From the NCBI RefSeq assembly GCF_026262505.1, contig NC_067204.1, positions 15,416,165 through 15,480,164 on the forward strand: DNA of 64,000 nt. Reading direction: 5' to 3'. Positions 1 to 10,460 of the stretch are shown here, one piece after another. A model generated the notes under the pieces. It searched no databases and was not told where the DNA came from. It saw nothing but the letters and a program-made list of their open reading frames with translations. The translations under genes were made by a program, and so were the position numbers. The stretch is from Trichomonas vaginalis G3 (taxonomy: Eukaryota > Parabasalia > Trichomonadida > Trichomonadidae). Positions within the stretch are counted from its first letter, which is position 1. Each line of letters begins with the position of its first letter.

Positions 1-66
1 CTTGATTATATTGACAAAGTTTGGGCTTCCAAGGATCAAGGGAAAAAGTTCCGAAGTACCTTTTAA
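1..66 (+). CDS. 3' end of an unknown gene (partial)
   Basis: The frame is open from the first base of the window and reads 21 residues, starting LDYIDKVWASKDQ and ending KFRSTF, before TAA at 64-66. The stop runs into TAAA, which matches the trichomonad habit of overlapping the stop with the UAAA polyadenylation signal. Base composition here is less AT-rich than in the following 170 bases. The fragment is too short to assign to a family, and a chance open frame is possible. Confidence 0.35.
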   Translation, partial: LDYIDKVWASKDQGKKFRSTF

Positions 67-236
67 AAAGTATGGAAGAAAATATACCTCACATTAAAGC
101 GAGTTTAGATTGGAAAATATAAACAGATCATGAAAATATTACTAAATATAATATTGTTTCCGTGGTAAAATCAAAAATTGAAATAATTTCTATAATTTAC
201 ACGGCAACTTAATTGTGAGTGTCCACTTATTTTATT

Positions 237-1655
237 ATGCTGAGTGAAGAATATCAAGAATTGATGGAGTTAAACAAAGACTATGTCAATATAACGGATG
301 CATTGTACAAGCTAAAGACATTCGATGAAGCAGAAATTGAACGAATTTATCAAGATATCAAAACCAAGTTGATCGAATCTAAAAAAGTTTCACCATCTTA
401 TATTATAGACATGATATCAGTCGCAATGAGCTATAACCTTCGTTACACTAAGTCATACATGGCTATATTCGAAAAATTATATGAAGATTATCAGCCAAAA
501 CAAGCTAAAATCACTTATCCAATTTTTGCTTACCTTATCTTTAAAGAGTATGATATTGTTTTGGATAAAAGACATGAACCATTATTCGATAGTTATTTAT
601 CAAAAAATATTTCAATAGAAATTCATGAAAAGAATTCTATTTATAGAGCAATTATGGATGATGACCTTATGTCATTTATTACATTCACAGAACAAGAAGG
701 ATTTGACAAAAATGCACAGCTAAACTCTCCACTTTATCCATATACAATATATCAAGGATATTATTATCTTGATTTATGTTGTTATTATGGTGCTGTTAAT
801 TGTTTCAAGCTTTTGAGATCAAAATTCGGTTCACCAATTACTACAAGTTGTCTCGAGTTTTCTTTTTTAGGCAGAAATGCAGAAATCCTGAGTGAATGCA
901 TGAAAGAATCAGAAGAATTTGATAGATGCAAGAAATATGCAATTATTTCACATAATATTGATTTTGTTTCATTTTTGATGAATGAACATAACATTAATAT
1001 ATATTTAGGTTATTGCGATTGCCATAATCTTCATGCATTTCTTGTTTATTTGGATCAAACAAAAGATTTCAACACTTGTTTCGTTCATTCACCTAATTTC
1101 TGTAATTTAAATCTTTGTGAATATTTAATTTCACATGGTGCAGATGTTAATGCTATTGATGATCTTGATAAATCGGCTCTTCATACTGCAGCTGAATCAA
1201 ATTGCAAAGAAATTGTTGAGTTTCTTCTTTCACATGGTGCAAATGTGGATGCAATAGAAAAAACTAATGGAGAGACTCCCCTTCATAAAGTTGCTGAAAT
1301 AAATAATCCAGAAATTGCAGAACTTCTTATTTCTCATGGGGCAAATGTCAATGCAACAAATTATGGTGATGAGACACCACTTCATTTAGCTTCCAATTGG
1401 AATTGCGAAGATACAGCAAAAGTTCTTATAGACCATGGGGCAGATGTAAATGCTAAAGCTGAACTTGGAAGAACTCCTCTTCATTGTGCGGCAAAGTACA
1501 ATAGTTATGAAACAGCAGAACTACTAATTTCTCATGGTGCAGATATAAATGCAAAAGATTTATATGGAATAACAGTTCTTCAATATGCTTCAAGAAAAGA
1601 TAGTGAAGATGTTGAAGAGCTTCTTTATTCACTTGGTGCTGATGAAGGTGAATAA
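237..1655 (+). CDS. Ankyrin-repeat protein, trichomonad DUF3447-type family
   Basis: This is a 472-residue protein. The first ATG of the open frame is at 237 (MLSEEYQELMEL); the six codons before it start with GTG and are not used. Residues 1 to about 290 form the conserved non-ankyrin region of the big trichomonad ankyrin family, with recognisable blocks such as DLCCYYGAVNCFK and AIISHNIDFVSFLMNEHN. About six ankyrin repeats of 33 residues follow (pattern xTPLHxAA...ExAELLISHGANVNA). Ankyrin repeats bind proteins; partner and location are unknown. The stop overlaps TAAA, a likely polyadenylation signal. Close relatives lie at 11118-13733 and 61903-63330. Assignment to the family is firm; function is not. 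Confidence 0.9.
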   Translation: MLSEEYQELMELNKDYVNITDALYKLKTFDEAEIERIYQDIKTKLIESKKVSPSYIIDMISVAMSYNLRYTKSYMAIFEKLYEDYQPKQAKITYPIFAYLIFKEYDIVLDKRHEPLFDSYLSKNISIEIHEKNSIYRAIMDDDLMSFITFTEQEGFDKNAQLNSPLYPYTIYQGYYYLDLCCYYGAVNCFKLLRSKFGSPITTSCLEFSFLGRNAEILSECMKESEEFDRCKKYAIISHNIDFVSFLMNEHNINIYLGYCDCHNLHAFLVYLDQTKDFNTCFVHSPNFCNLNLCEYLISHGADVNAIDDLDKSALHTAAESNCKEIVEFLLSHGANVDAIEKTNGETPLHKVAEINNPEIAELLISHGANVNATNYGDETPLHLASNWNCEDTAKVLIDHGADVNAKAELGRTPLHCAAKYNSYETAELLISHGADINAKDLYGITVLQYASRKDSEDVEELLYSLGADEGE

Positions 1656-1895
1656 AATATGATCGATGTTTAATTTAATAAACATAATCTTTGTCTAGTT
1701 TCGAATCTTTTTTTAACAAACCAGGATGCGACATTCAATAAATTCTTAAAATTCATATCTTTCAATTCTATTGTTACTGAGTTAGCTGCTTTCAACTTAT
1801 TAGAAACAAAATAATTGAAATTGAAATAAAAAAAAATCGAAATATATATATATAAAAGTCCGTAATTTTAAAATATTATAAAAACTAAACAAAAA

Positions 1896-2513
1896 TTAAG
1901 CAATTTGCGGCTGAATCTTATGATTCGAAGCGAAGCGGATATTGAAATAAATTGCTTCAAGCAAATCTTTAAAATCTTCGATAGTATTAGCTCGATACTC
2001 TTCCTTATCAGGACCAATCAGTAGTGACGGCTTTTCTAAATCATAAGTTGGTGAAAATAGTTGAGTTCCATCATAAGGAAATGACTTCAATTCTTTTGAA
2101 CCCTTTCCTAAGATAACTTTTTCTGGTTGTACACTACATTGCACTGAACTTTTCATAATTCTATTTTTCTGTTTAGTTAGATCGCAAATGTAAGACTTTG
2201 GTGATTTTTCATTGGCAATGAACATCTTCCATTTAACAAAAGCGTCGTGTGTTTTCTTGAAAAAATCAAACGTATCCATAATGTCGTAAGAATAAAAGAA
2301 TACTGAACTATCTGTAATTTTAATCTCTTCGTAGAATTCAAATACATTTGGATATGGAAAAGATTGAGTTGGTCTAATTTTATGGATACCAAGATGAAGA
2401 ACAGCAAATGGCGCTGTCATTTCGTCAACGCATATATCGAGAAACTGCCCATTAAAATTTATCCAGTATTTTTTCCAAACTTTGGATGATGGCAGTAATA
2501 TGTTATAATACAT
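1896..2513 (-). CDS. Hypothetical protein, possible PH-like N-terminal domain
   Basis: The frame encodes 205 residues from an ATG at 2513. The N-terminal 110 residues begin with a VWKKYWINFNG block, continue with short beta-like segments and end with an amphipathic stretch (FFKKTHDAFVKWKMFIAN). That order resembles a pleckstrin-homology fold (tryptophan-bearing first strands, C-terminal helix containing Trp), but this is inference from pattern only. The C-terminal half has no recognisable motif, and no signal peptide or membrane segment is seen. Codon use is AT-rich, as in neighbouring genes. It lies tail to tail with the ankyrin gene at 237-1655. Confidence 0.55.
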   Translation of the reverse strand: MYYNILLPSSKVWKKYWINFNGQFLDICVDEMTAPFAVLHLGIHKIRPTQSFPYPNVFEFYEEIKITDSSVFFYSYDIMDTFDFFKKTHDAFVKWKMFIANEKSPKSYICDLTKQKNRIMKSSVQCSVQPEKVILGKGSKELKSFPYDGTQLFSPTYDLEKPSLLIGPDKEEYRANTIEDFKDLLEAIYFNIRFASNHKIQPQIA

Positions 2514-3090
2514 TTGAATAAAATTTAAATAAAATTTATATAAAATTTATATTGAATGATGTTTAACGGACAACCTGCATACATTGTAAATGGTTCATAT
2601 TGATCTTTTATTTCATTGTCAGAATGTTAGAAATTTTACATCACTCTATGCTATAGCGACTGTTCTAATAAAAAATCTCTCATTTATTTGAACGAAAGAA
2701 ACGATATTTGAATTGAAGCAGCAAAATCTTAAAATGTTCAATATTTTGAAATCATTTTTTGAATATTTTTCATTAATTGATTTCAAAATAAGTTTATTTC
2801 TGCATTAGAAAGCTATTATTGTGAATGTCAGATTCCAGAAATGTTATTTGTTTTGAAAAGAAAAAATCATTTGTGTTTATCAAAGGACAATGCAAAATAT
2901 AAAAATTTTGAAGAAGTGATATTAAAAGGAGTAAATTTAAGATTGAAAAAAGAAATTTCAAAAAAATTATTTTGATGATAATGATAAAATGGTTCAAAAC
3001 AATTATGATATCTAATATAAATTCACATTCTATTACTTTATAAAAATTACAAACATAATATAAAAAAAATAATACATATAAAAATTGAAA
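2514..3090. other. Intergenic, AT-rich
   Basis: No gene, RNA gene or repeat recognised. It contains the start region of the gene at 1896-2513 and the 3' end region of the HEAT-repeat gene at 3091-5589. Confidence 0.6.
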
Positions 3091-5589
3091 TTACTCTGTT
3101 GGTTCTTCAGGTTGATACTTTGGAAGTATCTGATGAAGAGCTTCGACGTTTTCTGGACCAACAATTTTTTCAAGGTTTGCATACAAAACAGAGGACATTG
3201 TGAACTGAGCAATTGACAATTTATGGGGCACTTTTTGTTGTAGCAAGTTGAGAATGGTCATTGCGAGTGTCTTTTTATCAGTTGCAAATTTTGTTGCTTT
3301 TCTGGATACAGATCTTAGTTGCTGTAGCAAGATATTGAGTAGATCGATATCTTCGCAGTTATCAGGCATCGCATTCGCTAAAACAAAAGTGAAATTCATG
3401 GATGAATCATAATTATTAACAATATAAGGTAAAACAAGCTTGATTGAGCGTAGGATCTCTTGTGTATGGTCTGCTATAACTCCTGGATTCTGATTTGAGA
3501 TTTTTGCAAGAACTGGGATGATTTTTAGTTTTGCTTGGGTATTAAACAGTTCTGTAGTGAGATGTTCTACGCAGCTTTCGACAATGATGCTCAGATTCTT
3601 CTCATCTTGTATGTATCCGCAGACTGATTCGACAATTCTTAAAATTGCGATCAAATTTGCATTGTTGTTGGCCGTTGCAATGCAGTTTATGACAATATCT
3701 AAGCAGTCTTGTATTATTGGCATGACCGATTGCCCGAAAACATCAACCATTGAGGCTAATAACAAATAACCGTCATCGTCGCAGCCATTTTCAATCAGAG
3801 CCATGGCCAGAGCGTTTATTTGGTCGCTGTATACATCGCAGCTCTGCTGGGCCGATTTTATCAATTGGCTCAAATAACCGATACATGGGGAAATTGTGGG
3901 GATATTTGAGTTCAGAATGGCGTTGGCGTATTCGAGGATGCCCTCAATGAGATTAAGAGCGGACTGTTGGTCGAGTGTCGCTGCAATTGAAGTCAATACT
4001 CGGAATGACTCCGAAACAAGCTCAACTTGCTGAGATTCTGTAATAATCTGAAGCATCTGCTGGGATACAAGCTCAACAGCACCCTCTTGGCCCGAATTTG
4101 CGATGGCCGATAATAATTGTTGGGAACAATCACTCAAAGCAGGTTTTTCGGACTGTAGAACTGTAAGAGCGAATTGGAAGAGTGCATTGCTTGGTTCTAA
4201 TTGCTCGGATTCGATCAAAAATGTTGCTTCTAGCAAAGCTTGCTGTAAAACTCTTGGAGAATCATCATCTAATAGCTCAAAGAGTATTTGGTTCCTTGTT
4301 TCGATGATTTCATCTGTAATTTCTGATGCACGGCTTTCATCTAATAATTTTTCAGAAATTTTCAGAGAAAAAACGGCGCAAACGAATCTTGCTTGCGGTT
4401 CCTCTGATTTTATATTGTTAGAGATGTATTCCATGCACAACGGATAGCAATTATCGAATTGATTTTCAATAATCATTTCTGTCATTGAAATTGCGGCCAA
4501 AATCTTGTTACTTTCTGTAAATATCTCATCTGTATCAAGTGGATCTGTCGAATTATCTGAAACTAATATTGCAATGCAGAATTCAAGAATTGCTTGCCAA
4601 TTTTCTTGAAGAATCGTATTTGAAATATCAGAAAGCATAAACGAAAGATTTAAATTTAAAAATGGCCACATTGTTATGCTCGAAGTCATCACAAACATGT
4701 ATTTTTCGTAACATTCTGGAAAAAGATGAAAAATTTCAGGTAAAGAGAAGCAAATTGAAGTAAATAGCTTTGATGATTCAGAAGGAAAGTCCATAGCGTT
4801 GTTCCAGACTAAATTAATAATCGCAACTAAGAATTCTTGAGATGCTTCGTGTAAATCTGTATAATGGATCAATCTTTCGACAGTAAGTAGTAAATAATGA
4901 ATAGAATCATCGTTAGTTTCAAGTGATGAGAAAATTTGGATCAAATTCTCGATCATTTGAATTCGTATTTCTAAAGGAAAACCTGTAACGTTTGCTTCAC
5001 TCATAACCTGAAGAACTCGTGTAACAAACTTTGTAGGTGACTGTGGAGTGATTCTAGAAAGTAATTCACCGATAACTGCGTTTGCAAAATCAATCGGAAC
5101 AACATTAAGGAATATGATAAAAGAATCGGCAGCAGCTGCATCCATTTCTGGTATTGTACTTGATAAATACTTAATGAGTGTTGTAAAAACAGGAGTTGCA
5201 AAAGTTTGTGGATCTAAACCTTCTGGAATTCTTCTTATTTTTCCAGAAACACGTTTAAGAGGTACTGATAACATCTTGATTGCATTAAGTCTCGATTTGA
5301 CTTGAATCTCCTCTGTCTCAATGATCTCGATTAAATTGAATACATAAGTCTGCGGATCTTCTTCTTTTAGCTGCAGCAAGTACGCATTTGCTTCATTGAT
5401 CTCTTCTGTATGTTGTGTCAAAGAGTTATCGCTAATTGATCTGAAACATTCATAAAAGGATTTGTGCATTTCTGCCAAAATTTTATATCGTCTTGGAAAC
5501 ACATTTTTGTAAAATGCATTTCTTTTTACGAAAATCATTATGAAATTTAATGTATAAGAATATTTTATCGTATTTGGCTTGAGATTCAT
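3091..5589 (-). CDS. Karyopherin-beta/importin-like HEAT-repeat protein
   Basis: This is an 832-residue, all-helical protein. From about residue 41 (MHKSFYECFRSISDNSLTQH) it has the importin-beta N-terminal pattern: a short helix, then a helix rich in Glu, Ala and Leu with LLQLKEEDPQTYVFNLIEII. Repeated HEAT-like helix pairs run to the C-terminus. Importin-beta proteins carry cargo through nuclear pores with RanGTP; the length is near that of importin-beta itself, but no subfamily is obvious. There are two possible starts: ATG at 5589, with an Inr-like TCATTAATT 10 bases upstream, and ATG at 5469, which would match the usual importin start. The 40 extra residues are basic and hydrophobic and look unlike the rest. 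A different HEAT-repeat scaffold remains possible. Confidence 0.6.
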   Translation of the reverse strand: MNLKPNTIKYSYTLNFIMIFVKRNAFYKNVFPRRYKILAEMHKSFYECFRSISDNSLTQHTEEINEANAYLLQLKEEDPQTYVFNLIEIIETEEIQVKSRLNAIKMLSVPLKRVSGKIRRIPEGLDPQTFATPVFTTLIKYLSSTIPEMDAAAADSFIIFLNVVPIDFANAVIGELLSRITPQSPTKFVTRVLQVMSEANVTGFPLEIRIQMIENLIQIFSSLETNDDSIHYLLLTVERLIHYTDLHEASQEFLVAIINLVWNNAMDFPSESSKLFTSICFSLPEIFHLFPECYEKYMFVMTSSITMWPFLNLNLSFMLSDISNTILQENWQAILEFCIAILVSDNSTDPLDTDEIFTESNKILAAISMTEMIIENQFDNCYPLCMEYISNNIKSEEPQARFVCAVFSLKISEKLLDESRASEITDEIIETRNQILFELLDDDSPRVLQQALLEATFLIESEQLEPSNALFQFALTVLQSEKPALSDCSQQLLSAIANSGQEGAVELVSQQMLQIITESQQVELVSESFRVLTSIAATLDQQSALNLIEGILEYANAILNSNIPTISPCIGYLSQLIKSAQQSCDVYSDQINALAMALIENGCDDDGYLLLASMVDVFGQSVMPIIQDCLDIVINCIATANNNANLIAILRIVESVCGYIQDEKNLSIIVESCVEHLTTELFNTQAKLKIIPVLAKISNQNPGVIADHTQEILRSIKLVLPYIVNNYDSSMNFTFVLANAMPDNCEDIDLLNILLQQLRSVSRKATKFATDKKTLAMTILNLLQQKVPHKLSIAQFTMSSVLYANLEKIVGPENVEALHQILPKYQPEEPTE

Positions 5590-5942
5590 CTTTTTTAATT
5601 AATGACTTATCGAATTAGTGAGATGCTAACATTGGAAGCTGATAAATATTGGTTTTTATGGGATAAACAGATGAATACTATGGAACAGAATCTGAGAACA
5701 GGAAAAGGTTCAATATTTTTATGAATAAACATTAAATCAATGCTTGAATTCATACTCATTAAGATTTAAATCTTGTACCATTGTTTAGTGTTAGGTAATT
5801 TCATATAGATTTTGGATAATAAACAATTTTCATCACAAAATTCCTTTATTATGGGATGATTTTGTATGAAGGTGTTTCAATGAGGAATAAATTTAATAAT
5901 TAAAGTCAATTTATTATAATAACAAAAAATACAAATAAAAAT
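5590..5942. other. Intergenic, AT-rich
   Basis: Contains the probable Inr-like TCATTAATT of the HEAT-repeat gene near 5597-5605 and otherwise no recognisable element. Confidence 0.5.
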
Positions 5943-6869
5943 TCACCAATTAAATGAATTACCGTCTTCAAAACCAAGTGTTTGGTCAGTAATTCCCCAA
6001 ACATTCTCGAAGCTTGCATCCTGTGTTTGCTGAATTGTTCCTACTCTGAGATCTTGTAGAGGTAAGGAGCAGCCACAAATTGGGCAAGTCCAAACGCCAA
6101 GGGCTTGTCTTGTAGTAAGGTATGGAATTAAATCGAAGCAGTTATCGTGATGGCAGTCTACACCTTTTGCTGGAATTTCAATTTGTTGGCCTGTAATTGG
6201 GCAAATGGCAGAAACTTCGCTGAAGTAGAATCCTGGTTTAGAAGAAATCATCTGTATGATGTTTTCCATTGAACTAAACGAAGACCAGACTCCAAGAAGA
6301 GCAAATGGAACAATAATACCTCCTGTTTCTACTACAAGCCAGTTTTGCTGTCCGAAAGGAACAAGGAGGTTTGTAACATCAACAGCAGTTACGTCATTAA
6401 GTCTACGATGAAATGTTGATCCATTCAAAACAATCTTGATAGGAGAAGTAGATATACTGGCAGAAGATATTGCATATATCAAGAATCTTGGATTGAGAAG
6501 ATTTTGCGGTGGAGTTGCAACAAATGAAAGTGCATTCTCAGTTGTGAGAATATCTGCGATGAATGTTGGTATAGTATTATCCATAAAGCTGTAAAATATG
6601 CTTGGGCTTAATATTGTAGGCGTTCCAAATTTCGCACTAACAGAACCTTTTCCTTTAAAGCCCATATTATAGGTTGGACGTGGCATTGATTCGAAAGAGC
6701 CACCAGCAAATCCATTTGGCATATAAAGTGGTGAAGCTGCAGACATCGCACGCTGCAACTCTTCTGTAGGATATTGTGGTTTCATATTTCTTCCTTTTAG
6801 TTTTCCCCTAGATTGAGATAGAAAGCTATCTGGAGAACCTGGAAACACGGGAGATGTGGGAAAAGACAT
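5943..6869 (-). CDS. PIAS/SIZ-type E3 SUMO ligase (PINIT and SP-RING)
   Basis: The product has 308 residues from the ATG at 6869; the open frame upstream starts only with GTG. After a low-complexity N-terminus there is a PINIT-like region (VLNGSTFHRRL, then VDVTNLLVPFGQQNWLVVE). Near the C-terminus is an SP-RING/MIZ zinc finger: CPITGQQIEIPAKGVDCHHDNC followed by WTCPICGCSLPLQDLRV. It keeps the paired cysteines and the Cys-x-His of the family. SP-RING proteins hold the SUMO-charged Ubc9 and stimulate transfer to nuclear substrates. No SAP domain is visible at the N-terminus, and the protein is shorter than animal PIAS proteins, so it is a compact version. Family assignment rests on the zinc-binding pattern and is strong. 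Confidence 0.85.
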   Translation of the reverse strand: MSFPTSPVFPGSPDSFLSQSRGKLKGRNMKPQYPTEELQRAMSAASPLYMPNGFAGGSFESMPRPTYNMGFKGKGSVSAKFGTPTILSPSIFYSFMDNTIPTFIADILTTENALSFVATPPQNLLNPRFLIYAISSASISTSPIKIVLNGSTFHRRLNDVTAVDVTNLLVPFGQQNWLVVETGGIIVPFALLGVWSSFSSMENIIQMISSKPGFYFSEVSAICPITGQQIEIPAKGVDCHHDNCFDLIPYLTTRQALGVWTCPICGCSLPLQDLRVGTIQQTQDASFENVWGITDQTLGFEDGNSFNW

Positions 6870-7528
6870 TCGATTGAATATTGAATCAGATTTTGTCACT
6901 TTTATAATAAGATTTTAGTTATTAAGGTTATCTTATTTATATGAGAATTTCATTTTATAGGATAATAGTATCTTTTTATATTAATAAAAAGTGAGATGGA
7001 GAATTTTATTTCGAAATCATAAAATAATATTAAAATATATGAGTATGGAGTCTCATATAATTAATAATCACATTTTTAAAGAGTTCCCTTCCAATAATAT
7101 TTCGATTTATTTTTAATTTGGTCACTCTATGCGTATAACATTTAAGGCCGAATAGCTCGGTTACAACTATACCGTTTGGTTCTGTAAAATTTTTCAAAAT
7201 CCTTGTTTAATTTTGATTTTTTTTGGAAAAATTGTAGAGAGCACAACAGTAACAGTTAGGAGCGTCAAAATGGAATGCCAAATTGAGTGATAACTGTCTA
7301 TGTTAATAAAGTTATGGTGTTATGCAGAATGTGAAAATCAATAATTTGTTAAATAATGATAAGACGTAGCAAAGTAATCGCGGAGATAGCTGTGATTATG
7401 AACTAAATTCGTTTTCGAATCTGGAAGCTTGTAAAGCGAACAACTTAGATCAAAATTTTGTTGTGAATCTAAATTTGTCAGATAATTTTACTCAATAATT
7501 TGACAAACATAATTTTTTGTCTAAATCA
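6870..7528. other. Divergent intergenic region, AT-rich
   Basis: Separates the head-to-head SUMO-ligase and BRAP2-like genes. A short tRNA-D-arm-like stretch near 7150-7170 was examined and is not a tRNA. No repeat or further gene seen. Confidence 0.5.
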
Positions 7529-8767
7529 ATGTTTTCATTAGAATATGAAGTAATTCGGAACAATGAACAAGGTAAAATAGGTTCAGTATGTTACACAGAT
7601 GTATCTGTTACGAATGTGAAGCTGTGGAAGTTAATGACAACAATATTATCTCAATTAACGTGCGATGTTCCGGTTTTAAATCCAACTAGAAGCAATTGTT
7701 TATTACTCTTAGCCCTTCCACCAGGAATGACCGTCGAAAATTTAGTTAGATTCGTTCAACGTACAGAGCCCGCCAAAAAATTTTCAATTACATTCATTCG
7801 ACATTTTATGAATTCTGCAATCATTGAATTTGAATCACAAGCAGATGCTGATAAATTTTATGTAAGATCTCTTGGTATTCAATTCGAATCTGTTTTATCC
7901 CATGTAAAATGTATTCTCTTATTTATTTACAGCATTCAATGTCCGAATTGTACAATACTACCAATGAAAACCATGAAAGAATCTGGTCAAGTCGAGTTCC
8001 AATTACCAATGTGCCCAATTTGTTTCTTATTATTCGATCCTCTTATATCAAGTTACTTTAGCACATGCCTAGTTGGAGACATTTCTGATGAGGCATTCCA
8101 GCAATGGGGATGCCCAGAGTGCCAGGTTTGTCAAAAAATTCATCAACCTGAAAATAGATCTAAAATGTTTTGTACGTGTGGAGAAAATAATAATTTATGG
8201 ATATGTCTTTACTGCGGCCATGTGGGATGCGAGAGAGACCATAATAGACATGCAATTGAACATTTTCAAAAAACAAACCATAGATTTGCTTTCAGAATAG
8301 ATAGAACCTGGTTATGGGATTACATATCAGATAGGTCTGTTGACAGGACATTTCAGTCCATAACTCAAGCTCCTGCGGAAAATATAACAGATAATTACAG
8401 AGAAATGCTTGTTGATGGAATTTGCGCAGTCCATCAAAAGTGTGATGCGGATAGAGAAAGTATTGATAATGGAATTGGAAAGAAAATTATAATGAGAAGA
8501 AATGAAGTTTCGGAATTGACAGATCAAATAAATTTATTAGAATCACAATATAAAGAAGCTCTAGAATTGCAAAATCAACTTACAGAGTTGATGCAGAGAA
8601 TGAATCAAATTAAATCTTCTAAAATTATGGTTGAAGTTGGAGAACTTGAAAAACTGAACGCAGAATATAAAGATAAATTGACTAAACTTAACCAGAAACA
8701 AGAAATGTTATTCCAGAAGCTAGAACAAAGGAGTGATGTAACTAATCAAGTTGTTATTGACATGTAG
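7529..8767 (+). CDS. BRAP2-like protein: RRM-like region, degenerate RING, UBP zinc finger, coiled coil
   Basis: The product has 412 residues from the ATG at 7529; the open frame upstream begins with TTG. The order matches BRCA1-associated protein BRAP2/IMP: an N-terminal BRAP2 domain (CLLLLALPPGMTVENLVRFV), a RING region at about 162-205, a UBP zinc finger at about 206-270 (CTCGENNNLWICLYCGHVGC, then spaced histidines), and a long C-terminal coiled coil from about 320. BRAP2 is a ubiquitin-binding E3 that acts on signalling scaffolds. Here the RING keeps the CPIC and CPEC pairs, but the middle Cys-x-His-x-x-His/Cys-x-x-Cys part reads CLVGDISDEAF and lacks its metal ligands. E3 activity is therefore doubtful, while ubiquitin binding by the UBP finger may remain. 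Confidence 0.85.
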   Translation: MFSLEYEVIRNNEQGKIGSVCYTDVSVTNVKLWKLMTTILSQLTCDVPVLNPTRSNCLLLLALPPGMTVENLVRFVQRTEPAKKFSITFIRHFMNSAIIEFESQADADKFYVRSLGIQFESVLSHVKCILLFIYSIQCPNCTILPMKTMKESGQVEFQLPMCPICFLLFDPLISSYFSTCLVGDISDEAFQQWGCPECQVCQKIHQPENRSKMFCTCGENNNLWICLYCGHVGCERDHNRHAIEHFQKTNHRFAFRIDRTWLWDYISDRSVDRTFQSITQAPAENITDNYREMLVDGICAVHQKCDADRESIDNGIGKKIIMRRNEVSELTDQINLLESQYKEALELQNQLTELMQRMNQIKSSKIMVEVGELEKLNAEYKDKLTKLNQKQEMLFQKLEQRSDVTNQVVIDM

Positions 8768-8996
8768 AAGATATTATTTAAATCTGTTGTTGTTTTATAT
8801 ATCATTTTTTATTTCGTTAATAAAATTATCAATCCAAAAAATTTATTCCAAATTTATTTATTGAAATACAACATCTTTTTTCAAAGGGAATTGATGTTTA
8901 AGCTGTATAGAATACGTATTTCGAGAAATAAAACAAATTGAGAAAAAATAACTTTATAAAATTTCTAAACGTACATACTTTTTTTAGAAAAGAAAA

Positions 8997-10460
8997 ATGA
9001 GTGATTCGAAACGAAGTCTATTTAGTTCATCATCAAGTTCTTTTCTTCTAAAGAGTCCACACAGATCTCCAATGCGTGGGCGTGAAAATGCTTCATCTTC
9101 ATTCTTAAATGTTACGCCAACGAAAAAAATCAAGAAAAACGATGGAAACAAAGAACATGGTAATGCACTACAGATATTTCTTAGAGTGAGACCTCTGAAA
9201 TCAACAGAAACTGATAGTTGCGTTGAAGTCGATGGCAACCAAATTACTCTTCGTCCTCCAACAGCTAGAAATCAGACAAAACTCTTTGATTTTCAAAAAG
9301 TATTCGACGAAAACTGTACCCAGGAAGAAGTCTTCAATGAAAGCTTCTTGAAATTAATTCCTGCATTAGGAGAAGGCAGAGACATGCTTTTATTCGCGTA
9401 TGGTGTTACAAGCGCAGGAAAAACGTTTACAATCGAAGGAACTAATAGTAATCCAGGAATTTTGAATAGAGCATTAACAACAATTTTATCTCAAATGAAT
9501 GGACCTCTTAGTATGTACACAAAGCTTACAGTTTCATGCTTTGAGATATTTAACGAAAAGATATTTGATCTTCTTGCTCAGAACTCGAATAGTAATAAAT
9601 CTAAGAAACTTTCACCACGTGGTGAGTGCAAAAATCAATTAACACTTGGTAGGTACTCAGATGGACGCACTTCCGTTGAAGGCGCTAGTGAATGGGCTAT
9701 ATCAAACGAATCTCAAATTTCAGATCTTCTTCTCAAAGCAAATAGTGAGCGTCATAAAGCAGAGACAACTTTCAACCATAATTCTTCAAGAAGCCATGTA
9801 GTTTTCAGGATTATTTTGCATAGAGAACATCATTTACCTGTATTTGTTTCAATTGTTGATCTTGCTGGATGTGAAAGAACAAAAACTCTCGGCGATGACA
9901 GGATGAAAGAATCCGTAAATATTAATAAGTCTATGCTTGTTCTTGGAAAATGCATAAGATCACTTGCAACAAAACAGTCAGCAGTTCCTTATCGAGAATC
10001 ATTGATTACCAGATTATTTAAAGATTTCTTTGAATCGCCTGGTAAATGTGCCGTTGCAGCAGTGATTGTAAATATTACTCCTGGTGTTGAACAATTTGAA
10101 GATACTGCATTTTCACTCAGCTTTGCTGTTGATGCATCAGAAGTATACACAACTACTGCAATAGATGAAAGTTTATTAGATGATGCATTTGATATCCCAA
10201 CACCAAACTACGGAGCAGTTAAATCTGATGTTTTAGCTCAAGTTCAGAAATATTTAGATTCTGTCGAGCATTGCTATCAAGAACAAGTAACTCAATTGAT
10301 GGAGAGAACGAGATGCGGAAATAGACTATATGCTGAAATGTCGGATACTGTGCCACGTGAACAATATGTTGCGCTCCAAAAGGAAAATAATGAACTTAGA
10401 GAACAGCTTAATGCAGCTCTTAAAAAGATTAGAGAGTTATCAAGTGGTAATGAGATTTAA
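8997..10460 (+). CDS. Kinesin motor protein, kinesin-6 (KIF20/MKLP2)-like
   Basis: A 487-residue protein from ATG 8997. A serine-rich basic leader of about 55 residues precedes a complete kinesin motor. The P-loop region reads FAYGVTSAGKTFT near residue 136, switch I NHNSSRSH near 259 and switch II DLAGCER near 286. GVTxAGKT in place of the common GQTGSGKT, and the YRESLITRLFKDFF block, are typical of kinesin-6, which acts at the spindle midzone and in cytokinesis. The motor is followed only by a short neck and a coiled coil (REQYVALQKENNELREQLN), so the protein is far shorter than animal KIF20A. The large kinesin-6 insert is reduced here. The stop overlaps TAAA. Kinesin identity is certain; the subfamily is likely. 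Confidence 0.92.
   Translation: MSDSKRSLFSSSSSSFLLKSPHRSPMRGRENASSSFLNVTPTKKIKKNDGNKEHGNALQIFLRVRPLKSTETDSCVEVDGNQITLRPPTARNQTKLFDFQKVFDENCTQEEVFNESFLKLIPALGEGRDMLLFAYGVTSAGKTFTIEGTNSNPGILNRALTTILSQMNGPLSMYTKLTVSCFEIFNEKIFDLLAQNSNSNKSKKLSPRGECKNQLTLGRYSDGRTSVEGASEWAISNESQISDLLLKANSERHKAETTFNHNSSRSHVVFRIILHREHHLPVFVSIVDLAGCERTKTLGDDRMKESVNINKSMLVLGKCIRSLATKQSAVPYRESLITRLFKDFFESPGKCAVAAVIVNITPGVEQFEDTAFSLSFAVDASEVYTTTAIDESLLDDAFDIPTPNYGAVKSDVLAQVQKYLDSVEHCYQEQVTQLMERTRCGNRLYAEMSDTVPREQYVALQKENNELREQLNAALKKIRELSSGNEI

Noticed and set aside
7145-7200. A tRNA starting near gccgaatagctcgg
   Set aside because: Only a D-arm-like word is present; no anticodon or T arm follows.
7905-7933. A 29-base intron in the BRAP2-like gene (gtaaaatgt...tttacag)
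   Set aside because: Removing it shifts the frame and destroys the RING and UBP zinc-finger region, whereas the unspliced frame aligns with the family.
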